NCBI GenBank assembly: GCA_030673265.1
Contig: DAOVJK010000184.1
Location: 1 to 6,324, forward strand
DNA: 6,324 nucleotides
Direction of reading: 5' to 3'
DNA from: Pseudomonadota bacterium
Lineage (GTDB): Bacteria > Desulfobacterota > Desulfobulbia > Desulfobulbales > JAGXFP01
A model generated the notes under the pieces. It was not told the origin of the DNA and searched no databases. It saw only the letters and a list, made by a program, of their open reading frames with translations. Positions 1 through 5,863 of this stretch are shown here, piece after piece (the stretch's first letter is position 1; each line of letters begins with the position of its first letter). Both the position numbers and the translations under genes were made by a program.

Positions 1-1667
1 AAGCCGCTATCCTGCCGGGAGGCCTGCATAACCCGTTCCATGCTGCTGGTCATGAAACCGCCGGCGTTGACAATAATGGCCGGACTGCCTTCCAACCGTT
101 TGGAAACATGGACTTCCTTGACCTTGTCGCCAAGCACTTCCTGCATCCATTCGGTCAAGCCAGTCAGGCGCTCACCAGACAGACCCTCTTTTTCAACCTC
201 GTCTTTGGCGGCCTCGTCTGCGCTGCTCAACTCCGGCAGCTCCAAGTCGGCCCGATCGGCTGAAACCAACTTCTTGCCACCAAACTCACCAAGATGGCTC
301 AGGGCGAAATCATCGATGGGCTCAAGGGTGTAAATGACCTCCAAATTCCTTTTATTGAAGGCCTCGACATAGGGCCCGGCCTCAATTGCCTCACGGCTGG
401 CTCCACTAATATAGTAGATATTCTCCTGCCCGTCATTCATCCGTTCAACGTATTCGGCCAGCGAGACCATCTTGCCCGCCTCGGCAGACGACGACTCAAA
501 GCGCAGGAGCCTGCCCAGGGGTTCCCGATGGGTAAAATCATTGGTAATCCCCTCTTTCAAAAAGATGCCGAAGGTCTGCCAGAATTCCTGATATCTGTCC
601 GGGTCGTTTTTGGCCTCTGCCTCCAGATATTTGAGATAGCGGCTGGTGAGGACCTTGTTGATCTTCATCACCAGAGCGTTGTCCTGCAGGGCCTGCCGGG
701 AAATATTCAGGGGCAGGTCCTCGCTGTCGACCACTCCTTTTAAAAAGCGCAGCCAGTCAGGGAGAATGTTTTTGCTATGCTGCTCGATCAGCACCTTCTG
801 GCAGTAGAGACTGACTCCGGGGTCCATCCGGCCGAAACCGAGGTTTTCAAAATTCTCCTTGGGCGTATAGAGCAGCGACTTGATGGCCAGGGGCGCATCC
901 GCCGAAAAATGAAGCCGATAGGTGGGTTCATCTGCGGCGTTAGCGATAAACTTGTAGAAATCATTATACTCCTCGTCCTTGATTTCATTCTTGCTGCGCA
1001 CCCAAAGGGCCTGAACCGTGTTAACCTCTTCCCCGCCGACCTTGACCGGAAAAGACACAAAGCTTGAGTACTGGTTGATGATGCGCTTGATGGCAGCCTC
1101 ATCACCATATTCGTAGGCATCTTCCTTTAGCTTGATAATGATTTTAGTGCCGCGATGGATGCCCTTACAGGGCGAAATCGTATAACCGCCGGTGCCATCC
1201 GAGGCCCACTGGTGGCCCTCCTCATCTTTCCGATAAGAGCGAGACTGAACCTTAACCTCTTCCGCAACCATGAAGGCCGCGTAGAAGCCAACCCCGAACT
1301 GACCGATAAGACTGACATCATTCTGGGCCGTCTCGCTGAGTTTGGTCAGGAAAGTCTTGGACCCTGAGTGGGCAATGGTGCCGAGATTATCAACCAGTTC
1401 ATCCCGACTCATGCCGATACCGGTGTCGGTGATGGTCAGGGTGTGCTCCTTATCATCGCAATCAATCTTGATTTCAAGGGCCAGATGGTCATCGAATACC
1501 TCATCCTCAACAAGGCTCTGATGGCGGAATTTCTCCAGGGCGTCAGCACCATTGGAAACCAGCTCCCGTAAGAAGACATCACGCTCCGTGTAGAGGGAGT
1601 GGATGACAATATCGAGCATCTTTTTAACTTCAGCCTGAAATTCCTTGGTCTCTGTCTTGGCGGTCAT
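1..1667 (-). CDS. htpG: Molecular chaperone HtpG (Hsp90 family), 3' end cut by window edge
   Basis: ATP-dependent cytosolic chaperone that works as a homodimer and cooperates with the DnaK system. Reading the minus strand from 1667 gives 555 uninterrupted codons with no stop before the window edge. The family usually has about 620-650 residues, so only about the last 70-90 residues (end of the dimerisation domain) are missing. The GHKL ATPase domain (about 1-210) shows the helix FLRELVSNGADAL with catalytic Glu35 and Asn39, DTGIGM (Asp81), GTIAHSGSK (96-104) and the glycine-rich lid IGQFGVGF (121-128). The middle domain carries the phosphate-contacting arginine in DLPLNISRQAL (Arg324). The start is supported by AAGGTG seven bases upstream (1675-1680). 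No CIRCE element and no convincing sigma-32 promoter is visible upstream. The gene has about 300 bp of non-coding DNA behind it and is probably transcribed alone. Identification is secure from the order and identity of the motifs. Confidence 0.97.
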   Translation of the reverse strand, partial: MTAKTETKEFQAEVKKMLDIVIHSLYTERDVFLRELVSNGADALEKFRHQSLVEDEVFDDHLALEIKIDCDDKEHTLTITDTGIGMSRDELVDNLGTIAHSGSKTFLTKLSETAQNDVSLIGQFGVGFYAAFMVAEEVKVQSRSYRKDEEGHQWASDGTGGYTISPCKGIHRGTKIIIKLKEDAYEYGDEAAIKRIINQYSSFVSFPVKVGGEEVNTVQALWVRSKNEIKDEEYNDFYKFIANAADEPTYRLHFSADAPLAIKSLLYTPKENFENLGFGRMDPGVSLYCQKVLIEQHSKNILPDWLRFLKGVVDSEDLPLNISRQALQDNALVMKINKVLTSRYLKYLEAEAKNDPDRYQEFWQTFGIFLKEGITNDFTHREPLGRLLRFESSSAEAGKMVSLAEYVERMNDGQENIYYISGASREAIEAGPYVEAFNKRNLEVIYTLEPIDDFALSHLGEFGGKKLVSADRADLELPELSSADEAAKDEVEKEGLSGERLTGLTEWMQEVLGDKVKEVHVSKRLEGSPAIIVNAGGFMTSSMERVMQASRQDSG

Positions 1668-1826
1668 AGCTATTCACCTTTTCTCATTAGATTTTTTTAT
1701 AGAAAAATAAAATTTGTCGCACAGACATACCCATAATTAACTTTTGGAACAAAATAAGGTCGTCTTCAAACAATTACCCAGCCGATCGGAGCGATTTAAA
1801 ATTGATATTTACAAAGCTACGCGCGG
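1668..1826. other. AT-rich leader region upstream of htpG, no gene
   Basis: This stretch holds the htpG upstream region. It is AT-rich next to the start codon (1690-1720), as expected for a promoter and leader. On the minus strand TTGAAG at 1763-1768 and TTGTTC at about 1748-1753 are weak -35 candidates, but neither has a good -10 at the right distance, so I do not call a promoter. No hairpin strong enough for a riboswitch and no coding potential were seen. Confidence 0.5.
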
Positions 1827-1971
1827 ACTGATAAAAAACCCGGGCTGGCTAAGTAGATAGCGAGCATCGCGAGACCTTCGAAAACTTCGATAAACAGGTA
1901 AGCGTAGACTCCGAGGAGTAGTGGTTTTGCGGTGCGACGCAGGAGATCGAAGTTTTTACGACGCCATCAGT
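1827..1971. repeat. Structured palindromic intergenic element (REP/MITE-like candidate)
   Basis: A non-coding block of about 145 bp dominated by nested inverted repeats. The main pair is AAAACTTCGAT (1881-1891) with ATCGAAGTTTT (1946-1956), 11 bp perfect, and CG dinucleotides continue outside it with a one- to two-base offset. Inside the 54-base loop lie the near-perfect hairpin ACTCC-GA-GGAGT (1908-1919) and TGCG/CGCA (1928-1931 and 1938-1941). Just outside is GCGA-gca-TCGC (1860-1870). The outer ends ACTGAT (1827-1832) and ATCAGT (1966-1971) are also inverted. The right end overlaps the stop codon of the rhodanese gene. Small ORFs through it look spurious. This architecture is typical of dispersed extragenic repeats or of a transcribed structured RNA. 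Copy number cannot be judged from one window, and the exact borders are uncertain. Confidence 0.55.
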
Positions 1972-2434
1972 ATTGCAGAGGCAGGCCGGCCTTTTTCCAG
2001 GCAGAGATGCCGCCCTTAAGATTGTAAATCTCCGGATAGCCCTTGCCGGAAAAATATCGGCCAACCCCGTAACTGCGGCCGCCAACCGCGCAGATCAGCA
2101 ACAGGGGCCTATCATCTGGCAGAATCTCTGTGCCTTTGGCGATTTTACTCATCGGGATCAATTGCGAGCCGGCAATATATCCCTCCCGAAGCTCTTTCGC
2201 TTCACGCAGATCCACCAGCATCAGGTCCTTACGGGTAGCCATCAGAGACCGAGCCTCCCGGGATGATATAGACCGGAAAATTTTGGCTGGGTTGGCTCTC
2301 GGGCTTGGCGGAGCGACTTTCTGGCTGGCCACTGACGCTGGCCGCTTCTCAGACGAGGTCTGCTCGCCAGAACAGGCCACCACGGCCGCAAAAAACAAAC
2401 ACCCTAAAATTATAACCCCGGAAATTCTTTTCAT
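1967..2434 (-). CDS. Rhodanese-domain lipoprotein
   Basis: A 155-residue protein with a bacterial lipoprotein signal followed by one rhodanese-like domain. The start at 2434 is chosen because GAGG lies six bases upstream and the resulting N-terminus is a classic type II signal: MKR, then a hydrophobic stretch, then the lipobox VVAC with Cys21. The next residue is Ser, which in the Lol system would favour the outer membrane. A Ser/Pro/Ala-rich linker (about 22-50) leads to the rhodanese fold (about 52-152), with VDLRE (Asp75, Arg77), GYIAGSQLIP, the active-site loop ICAVGGRS (Cys115) and the terminal signature NLKGGISAWKKAG. The active Cys is retained, so it should be able to carry a persulfide; the family moves sulfane sulfur between donors and acceptors such as cyanide or thiols. 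The natural substrate is unknown. The longer reading from 2488 adds 18 residues and would bury the signal peptide, so I reject it. The gene ends inside the structured repeat and diverges from mntP. Confidence 0.88.
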   Translation of the reverse strand: MKRISGVIILGCLFFAAVVACSGEQTSSEKRPASVASQKVAPPSPRANPAKIFRSISSREARSLMATRKDLMLVDLREAKELREGYIAGSQLIPMSKIAKGTEILPDDRPLLLICAVGGRSYGVGRYFSGKGYPEIYNLKGGISAWKKAGLPLQY

Positions 2435-2635
2435 TATGTGCCTCGTTAGTTTAAATAAGTGCTGCACCATTGTCGCAAAAAATCTCATATCGACTTATGG
2501 TGGCCAATTTTTGTCGGTCTGGTCAAAAGCACCGAGACGGACGGACAGCACACCTAATACTTTGATTTACCGTTGCCAAAACTGGTCTACTTAAACTTTC
2601 ACCGGAGCCAGCAATTTTCAGCAACACAGCCTGTC

Positions 2636-2691
2636 TATTTTAATCACGGCCCAGAGCCTTTGCAAGCGGGAACGCCCCTTTATTTTAATCA
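2636..2691 (+). repeat. 11-bp direct repeat just upstream of mntP
   Basis: TATTTTAATCA occurs twice, at 2636-2646 and 2681-2691, with a 45-bp period; the second copy ends five bases before the mntP start codon. Two identical AT-rich 11-mers at this spacing could be binding sites for a regulator, but this is inference and the sequence matches no operator I can name. The surrounding 261-bp divergent region (2435-2695) otherwise shows no gene, and it lacks the conserved blocks of a yybP-ykoY manganese riboswitch. Confidence 0.4.
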
Positions 2692-2695
2692 AGCC

Positions 2696-3265
2696 ATGAA
2701 TAGCACTGCCATCTTCATCATAGCTTTGGCCCTGGCCGTCGATGCTTTTGCCGTGGCCCTGGCCACAGGTGTGTCCCTCCCGAGAGTAAGCCCCCGGCAC
2801 ACCTTTCGCCTGTCCTGGCATTTCGGCCTCTTCCAGGGCGGCATGGCCGTCATCGGCTGGGCAAGCGGGCTTACCTTCCGGGCCAGAATCGAAGCCTTCG
2901 ATCACTGGCTGGCCTTTATCCTGCTTTTTCTGGTTGGGGCCAGAATGATCCATGAAGCATGGAATAATGGTGATGAGAAAAAAGCCCTGACAGACCCGAC
3001 CCGAGGCTGGTCGTTGGTTATGCTGTCTGTGGCGACCAGCATAGATGCCCTGGCCGTAGGCCTGAGCTTCGCAATTATCCAGGCAGACATCTTGCTGCCG
3101 GCCCTGGTCATCGGTATTGTTGCCTCACTGCTGACTGCCCTGGGGCTCCACCTGGGCAAAATGGTCCGCCATGCCGAAAGACTTGGCACTACAGTCGAGA
3201 TCTGCGGCGGTCTTGTCCTGATCGGGATCGGCATCAAGATTCTCTTTGACCACGGGGTTTTTTGA
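2696..3265 (+). CDS. mntP: Manganese efflux pump MntP
   Basis: Inner-membrane exporter of Mn(II) of the MntP (formerly YebN) family, which protects cells from manganese overload. The 189-residue product matches the usual length of about 185-190. Two internally homologous halves are visible: ALAVDAFAVALATG (Asp16) near the N-terminus and ATSIDALAVGLSF (Asp118) in the second half. These membrane-embedded Asp motifs are the family hallmark. About six hydrophobic segments can be traced: 4-24, 42-60, 70-88, 105-127, 132-152 and 167-185. A charged cytoplasmic or periplasmic loop (90-103) sits between the halves. The reading frame is open for 41 codons further upstream, but that extension is hydrophilic and unlike the family, so the start at 2696 is preferred even though no clear Shine-Dalgarno precedes it. 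In many bacteria mntP is controlled by MntR or by a manganese riboswitch; neither is recognisable here. It reads away from the rhodanese gene and ends 112 bp before the thiC-like gene. Confidence 0.93.
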   Translation: MNSTAIFIIALALAVDAFAVALATGVSLPRVSPRHTFRLSWHFGLFQGGMAVIGWASGLTFRARIEAFDHWLAFILLFLVGARMIHEAWNNGDEKKALTDPTRGWSLVMLSVATSIDALAVGLSFAIIQADILLPALVIGIVASLLTALGLHLGKMVRHAERLGTTVEICGGLVLIGIGIKILFDHGVF

Positions 3266-3290
3266 CCTGTCCTGGCGCGGCAGGCTATTT
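3266..3290 (+). terminator. Possible weak terminator after mntP
   Basis: Immediately after the mntP stop codon CCTGTC (3266-3271) can pair with GGCAGG (3279-3284), including one G-T wobble, around a 7-base loop. The short T-rich run CTATTTT follows. The stem is short and the T-run is imperfect, so some read-through into the next gene is possible. Confidence 0.3.
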
Positions 3291-3293
3291 TCG

Positions 3294-3322
3294 TTGACAT
3301 GACCGACTGGCCGCTGTTAAGT
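3294..3322 (+). promoter_or_regulatory. Candidate sigma-70 promoter for the thiC-like operon
   Basis: A perfect TTGACA -35 hexamer (3294-3299) is followed, after 17 bp, by the weak -10 TTAAGT (3317-3322). A better-looking TATAAG at 3324-3329 lies too far away (24 bp) to pair with it. Initiation here would give a leader of about 50 bases, too short for a TPP or cobalamin riboswitch. The call rests on the -35 match and spacing only. Confidence 0.35.
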
Positions 3323-3338
3323 TTATAAGTTCTAAACT
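3320..3338. promoter_or_regulatory. Small inverted repeat in the thiC-like leader
   Basis: AGTTTA (3320-3325) and TAAACT (3333-3338) form a perfect 6-bp inverted repeat around a 7-base spacer. It overlaps the presumed -10/start region of the candidate promoter, a position that would suit a repressor operator. The AT-rich stem would be weak as an RNA hairpin. No known operator family is recognised. Confidence 0.25.
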
Positions 3339-3377
3339 AGCCACTTAAGTAACAATATCTGCATTTTCGGAGACATA

Positions 3378-4691
3378 ATGAGTATTCGTGAAGACGCCTT
3401 AAACGGCAATATAACCCCAATCTTTGAGACCTGTGCCACCAACGAAGGCATGTCGGTTAAAACCCTGATGGCCGGAGTAGCCGAAGGTACTATCGCTATC
3501 CCCAAGAACAACAACCACCAGTTCGAACGGATCATGGCGGTCGGCAAAGGCACTTCCACTAAGGTCAATGCTAATATCGGCGCCTCGAAGGACTACCCGG
3601 ATATCCAGCAAGAACTCGAAAAACTATCTGTCTGTCTGAAGGCCGGGGCCGATACGGTCATGGACCTCAGCCTTGGCGATAATCTTAACGAGGTTCGCCA
3701 GGCGATCCTCAAGAACTGCCCGGTGCCCCTCGGCACCGTGCCTATTTACCAAAGCATCGCTGAAGTGGTTGAGAAGCAGAAGAAAAAAATAGGCGAAGTG
3801 ACGGTTGATCAGATCCTCAGCACCATTGAGCAGCAGGCCATTGACGGCGTGGATTTCATGACCCTCCACTGCGGGATTACCCGTTCCACCCTGCAAAGAA
3901 TCAAGAACCACGAGCGACTGCTGGGTGTCGTCAGCCGGGGCGGCTCTTTCATCATAGAATGGATGAGCTACAACAACCAGGAAAACCCGTTCTACGAAAG
4001 ATTTGACGATCTGATGGCCATCCTCAAGGAACACGAAGTCACCCTGAGTCTCGGTGACGGCATCAGACCGGGCTGCCTGGCCGATGCCACCGACCGGGGC
4101 CAGGTCCAGGAACTTATCCACCTGGGCGAACTGACCAACCGGGCCTGGGAGGCGGGGGTCCAGGTGATCGTCGAAGGTCCTGGCCATATGCCGATGAACC
4201 AGATTGAAGCCAATATCCTGCTTCAGAAAAGACTCTGCAACAACGCCCCGTTCTACGTCCTGGGCCCGTTGGTTACCGACATAGCGCCAGGCTACGATCA
4301 CATCACCGGAGCCATCGGCGGGGCGATTGCCGCAGCGGCCGGAGCCGACTATCTATGCTATGTGACCCCCGCAGAACACCTCAAGCTACCCAGTTCAGAC
4401 GATGTCCGGAACGGCGTAATCGCCTCAAGGATTGCCGCCCACGCCGGCGATATAGCCAAAGGATTGCCGGGTGCCATTGATAAAGACATCGCCATGGCCA
4501 AGCGGCGGGACAAACTGGACTGGAAAGGCCAGATCGACCTGTCAATGGATCCGGAAAAAGCCAGAAGATACCGGGACGAAGGCGGTTGTTCGTACAAGGG
4601 CGACGCCTGCAGTATGTGCGGCTCGTATTGCGCCATCAAGGTTTACAAACGAGCTACCGCCCCGGACCGGACTGCCTTGGTTGATGATTAA
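3378..4691 (+). CDS. thiC: ThiC-family radical SAM enzyme: HMP-P synthase (ThiC) or its paralogue BzaF
   Basis: Radical SAM enzyme of the ThiC superfamily, 437 residues, the short form common in anaerobes. ThiC rearranges aminoimidazole ribotide (AIR) to HMP-P for thiamin; the paralogue BzaF turns the same substrate into 5-hydroxybenzimidazole for the B12 lower ligand. The (beta/alpha)8 barrel residues that contact AIR and zinc are present: KVNANIG (Asn66), Met95, Tyr124 in VPIYQ, His164, SRGG (186-189), DGIRPG (Asp227, Arg230), EGPGHMP (Glu266, His270), Tyr293 and EHLKLP (His334). The C-terminal cluster motif is Cys411-x2-Cys414-x3-Cys418, with the last gap one residue shorter than in long ThiC. 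Unusual points: the typical N-terminal TPEMEYVA-like block reads TPIFETCA, and the usual DLSTGG reads DLSLGD. GGAG five bases upstream fixes the start. No TPP riboswitch precedes it. It heads a likely operon with a membrane protein and a glycosylase. The superfamily is certain; ThiC versus BzaF is not settled. Confidence 0.9.
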   Translation: MSIREDALNGNITPIFETCATNEGMSVKTLMAGVAEGTIAIPKNNNHQFERIMAVGKGTSTKVNANIGASKDYPDIQQELEKLSVCLKAGADTVMDLSLGDNLNEVRQAILKNCPVPLGTVPIYQSIAEVVEKQKKKIGEVTVDQILSTIEQQAIDGVDFMTLHCGITRSTLQRIKNHERLLGVVSRGGSFIIEWMSYNNQENPFYERFDDLMAILKEHEVTLSLGDGIRPGCLADATDRGQVQELIHLGELTNRAWEAGVQVIVEGPGHMPMNQIEANILLQKRLCNNAPFYVLGPLVTDIAPGYDHITGAIGGAIAAAAGADYLCYVTPAEHLKLPSSDDVRNGVIASRIAAHAGDIAKGLPGAIDKDIAMAKRRDKLDWKGQIDLSMDPEKARRYRDEGGCSYKGDACSMCGSYCAIKVYKRATAPDRTALVDD

Positions 4692-4726
4692 TTTTTGCCG
4701 ATTTCCAGCTGGTTAGGAGAAAACTT

Positions 4727-5092
4727 ATGTTTGAATTTCTTGATCCATTTTTTGCTGCAACCGCATCGTTTTTCAAAGCGATATTGGATTTTTTTATCTC
4801 GACCAAGATTCCGGCCCAGATCGACAAAATAGACTATAAAGGTCTTTTTTCAAACGGCTGGTTTATGGTGCCCTATATCGCGATGCTCGCCTGGAATGTT
4901 TACAAACAGGCCATTAACTCAATTATTATTATTGTGCTCCTTTCCGGCTGCTGGGCCTTTTTTGGCACCCCTTACATGCAAGCAATCATGGCCCAGGACG
5001 AGATCCCGCTTAATGCCATTCTCCCCCTTGTGGCCGGGGCTTGCGCCGTGTTCGGCTTTATTATTTATCGAATATTTTTCAAATCGGATTAA
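4727..5092 (+). CDS. Small membrane protein of unknown function
   Basis: A 121-residue protein I do not recognise. AGGAG (4715-4719), seven bases before the ATG, is a strong ribosome binding site and supports a real gene. The N-terminus (about 7-24) is a Phe-rich, amphipathic to hydrophobic segment. A polar stretch rich in Ile, Lys and Asp (25-40) follows. Then come three likely transmembrane helices: about 44-59, 63-84 (with an INSIIIIVLL core) and 95-117. The C-terminus, RIFFKSD, is short and positively charged. No catalytic motif, metal-binding motif or transporter signature is evident. It lies 35 bp after the thiC-like gene and 29 bp before the glycosylase, so it is probably co-transcribed with both. 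That spacing suggests shared expression but does not show a shared function. A role in precursor transport would be speculation. Confidence 0.75.
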   Translation: MFEFLDPFFAATASFFKAILDFFISTKIPAQIDKIDYKGLFSNGWFMVPYIAMLAWNVYKQAINSIIIIVLLSGCWAFFGTPYMQAIMAQDEIPLNAILPLVAGACAVFGFIIYRIFFKSD

Positions 5093-5121
5093 CCGGCAAG
5101 CTAGCCAAACATCCCCAGCAC

Positions 5122-5757
5122 ATGCCAGATCGGGTCAATGAAATATATCACCGCCTCTACCGCCACTTCGGCCCCCAACACTGGTGGCCGGGTGAGACCC
5201 AACTGGAAATCACCGTCGGCGCGGTCCTGACCCAGAACACCAATTGGCAGAATGTTGAAAAGGCCATTACCAATCTGCAAGCCCTCAACCTTCTGTCCCT
5301 GCCGGCCCTCACCAAAATACCCGTCGACATTCTGGCCCAGCATATCAGACCGTCCGGCTACTACAATCTCAAGGCCAAGCGCCTTAAAAACCTTATCGCT
5401 GCCATTGGCCGGGAGGATGAGGATCTGGCCAGCTTCCTGGCGACCGACCTTGACACCCTCAGGCAGAATCTACTGGCCGTCAAGGGGATTGGTCCGGAAA
5501 CCGCCGATGCGATCATCCTGTATGCGGCGGCAAAACCGATCTTTGTGATCGATGCCTATACCCACCGCGTCCTGTTACGCCATAATCTGATCTGGGAAGA
5601 AAGTGATTATCGGGAGATGCAGGAACTTTTCATGTCAGCCCTGCCGGAAGATGTCGAACTCTATAATGAGTACCATGCCCTCTTGGTCAAATTAGGCAAA
5701 GAATTCTGCCTTAAGCGCAAACCGAAATGTGCAGACTGCCCGCTTTCAGGACTTTGA
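5122..5757 (+). CDS. Endonuclease III-like HhH-GPD DNA glycosylase
   Basis: Base-excision-repair glycosylase of the HhH-GPD superfamily, in the endonuclease III-related branch that includes H. pylori MagIII. The family removes damaged bases from DNA in the cytoplasm. Visible parts of the 211-residue product: the conserved N-terminal WWPGETQLEITVGAVLTQNT, RPSGYYNLKAKRL, the helix-hairpin-helix AVKGIGPETADAIILYA (119-135) and catalytic Asp144 in VIDAYTHRV. At the position of the Nth lyase lysine there is Glu126, so a monofunctional glycosylase without AP-lyase activity is likely. The C-terminus has Cys196-x6-Cys203-x2-Cys206 of the [4Fe-4S] loop, but the TGA stop falls exactly five residues later, where the fourth Cys is expected. 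The ATG at 5122 fits the family N-terminus. A TTG at 5041 would overlap the previous gene and add an unlike extension. The ribosome binding site is weak, so translation may be coupled to the upstream gene. The damaged base recognised cannot be deduced. Confidence 0.9.
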   Translation: MPDRVNEIYHRLYRHFGPQHWWPGETQLEITVGAVLTQNTNWQNVEKAITNLQALNLLSLPALTKIPVDILAQHIRPSGYYNLKAKRLKNLIAAIGREDEDLASFLATDLDTLRQNLLAVKGIGPETADAIILYAAAKPIFVIDAYTHRVLLRHNLIWEESDYREMQELFMSALPEDVELYNEYHALLVKLGKEFCLKRKPKCADCPLSGL

Positions 5758-5832
5758 AATCATTACACTCTGGATGAATCTCCCTGGCAAGCCATCTGCA
5801 ATATGGCCCGAACTAACCAGGATAGCCCCTTC

Positions 5833-5857
5833 AAACCTTATAGCAGTATAAGGTTTT
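5833..5857. terminator. Shared bidirectional terminator hairpin between convergent genes
   Basis: AAACCTTATA (5833-5842) and TATAAGGTTT (5847-5856) form a perfect 10-bp inverted repeat around the 4-base loop GCAG. It sits between the stop codons of the glycosylase gene (plus) and ald (minus), where a two-way terminator is expected. The stem has only three G-C pairs, and the T-run on the plus strand (5854-5857) is short and part of the stem, so efficiency is uncertain. Confidence 0.55.
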
Positions 5858-5863
5858 GCCTGT

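Noticed and set aside
1668..1826. CIRCE or sigma-32 heat-shock control of htpG
   Set aside because: No TTAGCACTC/GAGTGCTAA palindrome is present, and TTTGAAG on the minus strand lacks a CCCCAT-like partner at the right spacing.
1849..2085. 78-codon minus-strand open frame overlapping the rhodanese gene and the structured repeat
   Set aside because: It is a frame shadow running from the rhodanese coding region into the palindromic element; its Ser-rich product reflects the repeat and not selection on a protein.
2450..2478. Minus-strand promoter TTGCGA-N17-TTTAAA for the rhodanese gene
   Set aside because: The predicted transcription start would fall within or just next to the Shine-Dalgarno sequence, leaving no usable leader.
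2573..2695. 41-codon in-frame extension upstream of mntP
   Set aside because: The extension is hydrophilic and atypical, and would make the protein far longer than the usual ~188 residues; the first transmembrane motif starts right after the ATG at 2696.
2435..2695. yybP-ykoY manganese riboswitch upstream of mntP
   Set aside because: The conserved purine-rich and CCUGA-type blocks of that aptamer are not present in this divergent region.
3266..3377. TPP (THI-box) riboswitch before the thiC-like gene
   Set aside because: I looked for the CTGAGA and ACCTGATCTGGATAATGCC-type conserved blocks; neither is present and the leader is too short.
3624..4301. 225-codon open frame on the minus strand inside the thiC-like gene
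   Set aside because: It lies entirely antisense to a clearly conserved enzyme, its product has no recognisable family, and it is explained by the codon bias of the real gene.
5041..5121. Upstream TTG start extending the glycosylase by 27 residues
   Set aside because: It would overlap the end of the membrane protein gene by about 50 bases, lacks a good ribosome binding site, and its residues do not resemble the family; the ATG at 5122 begins exactly where family similarity starts.
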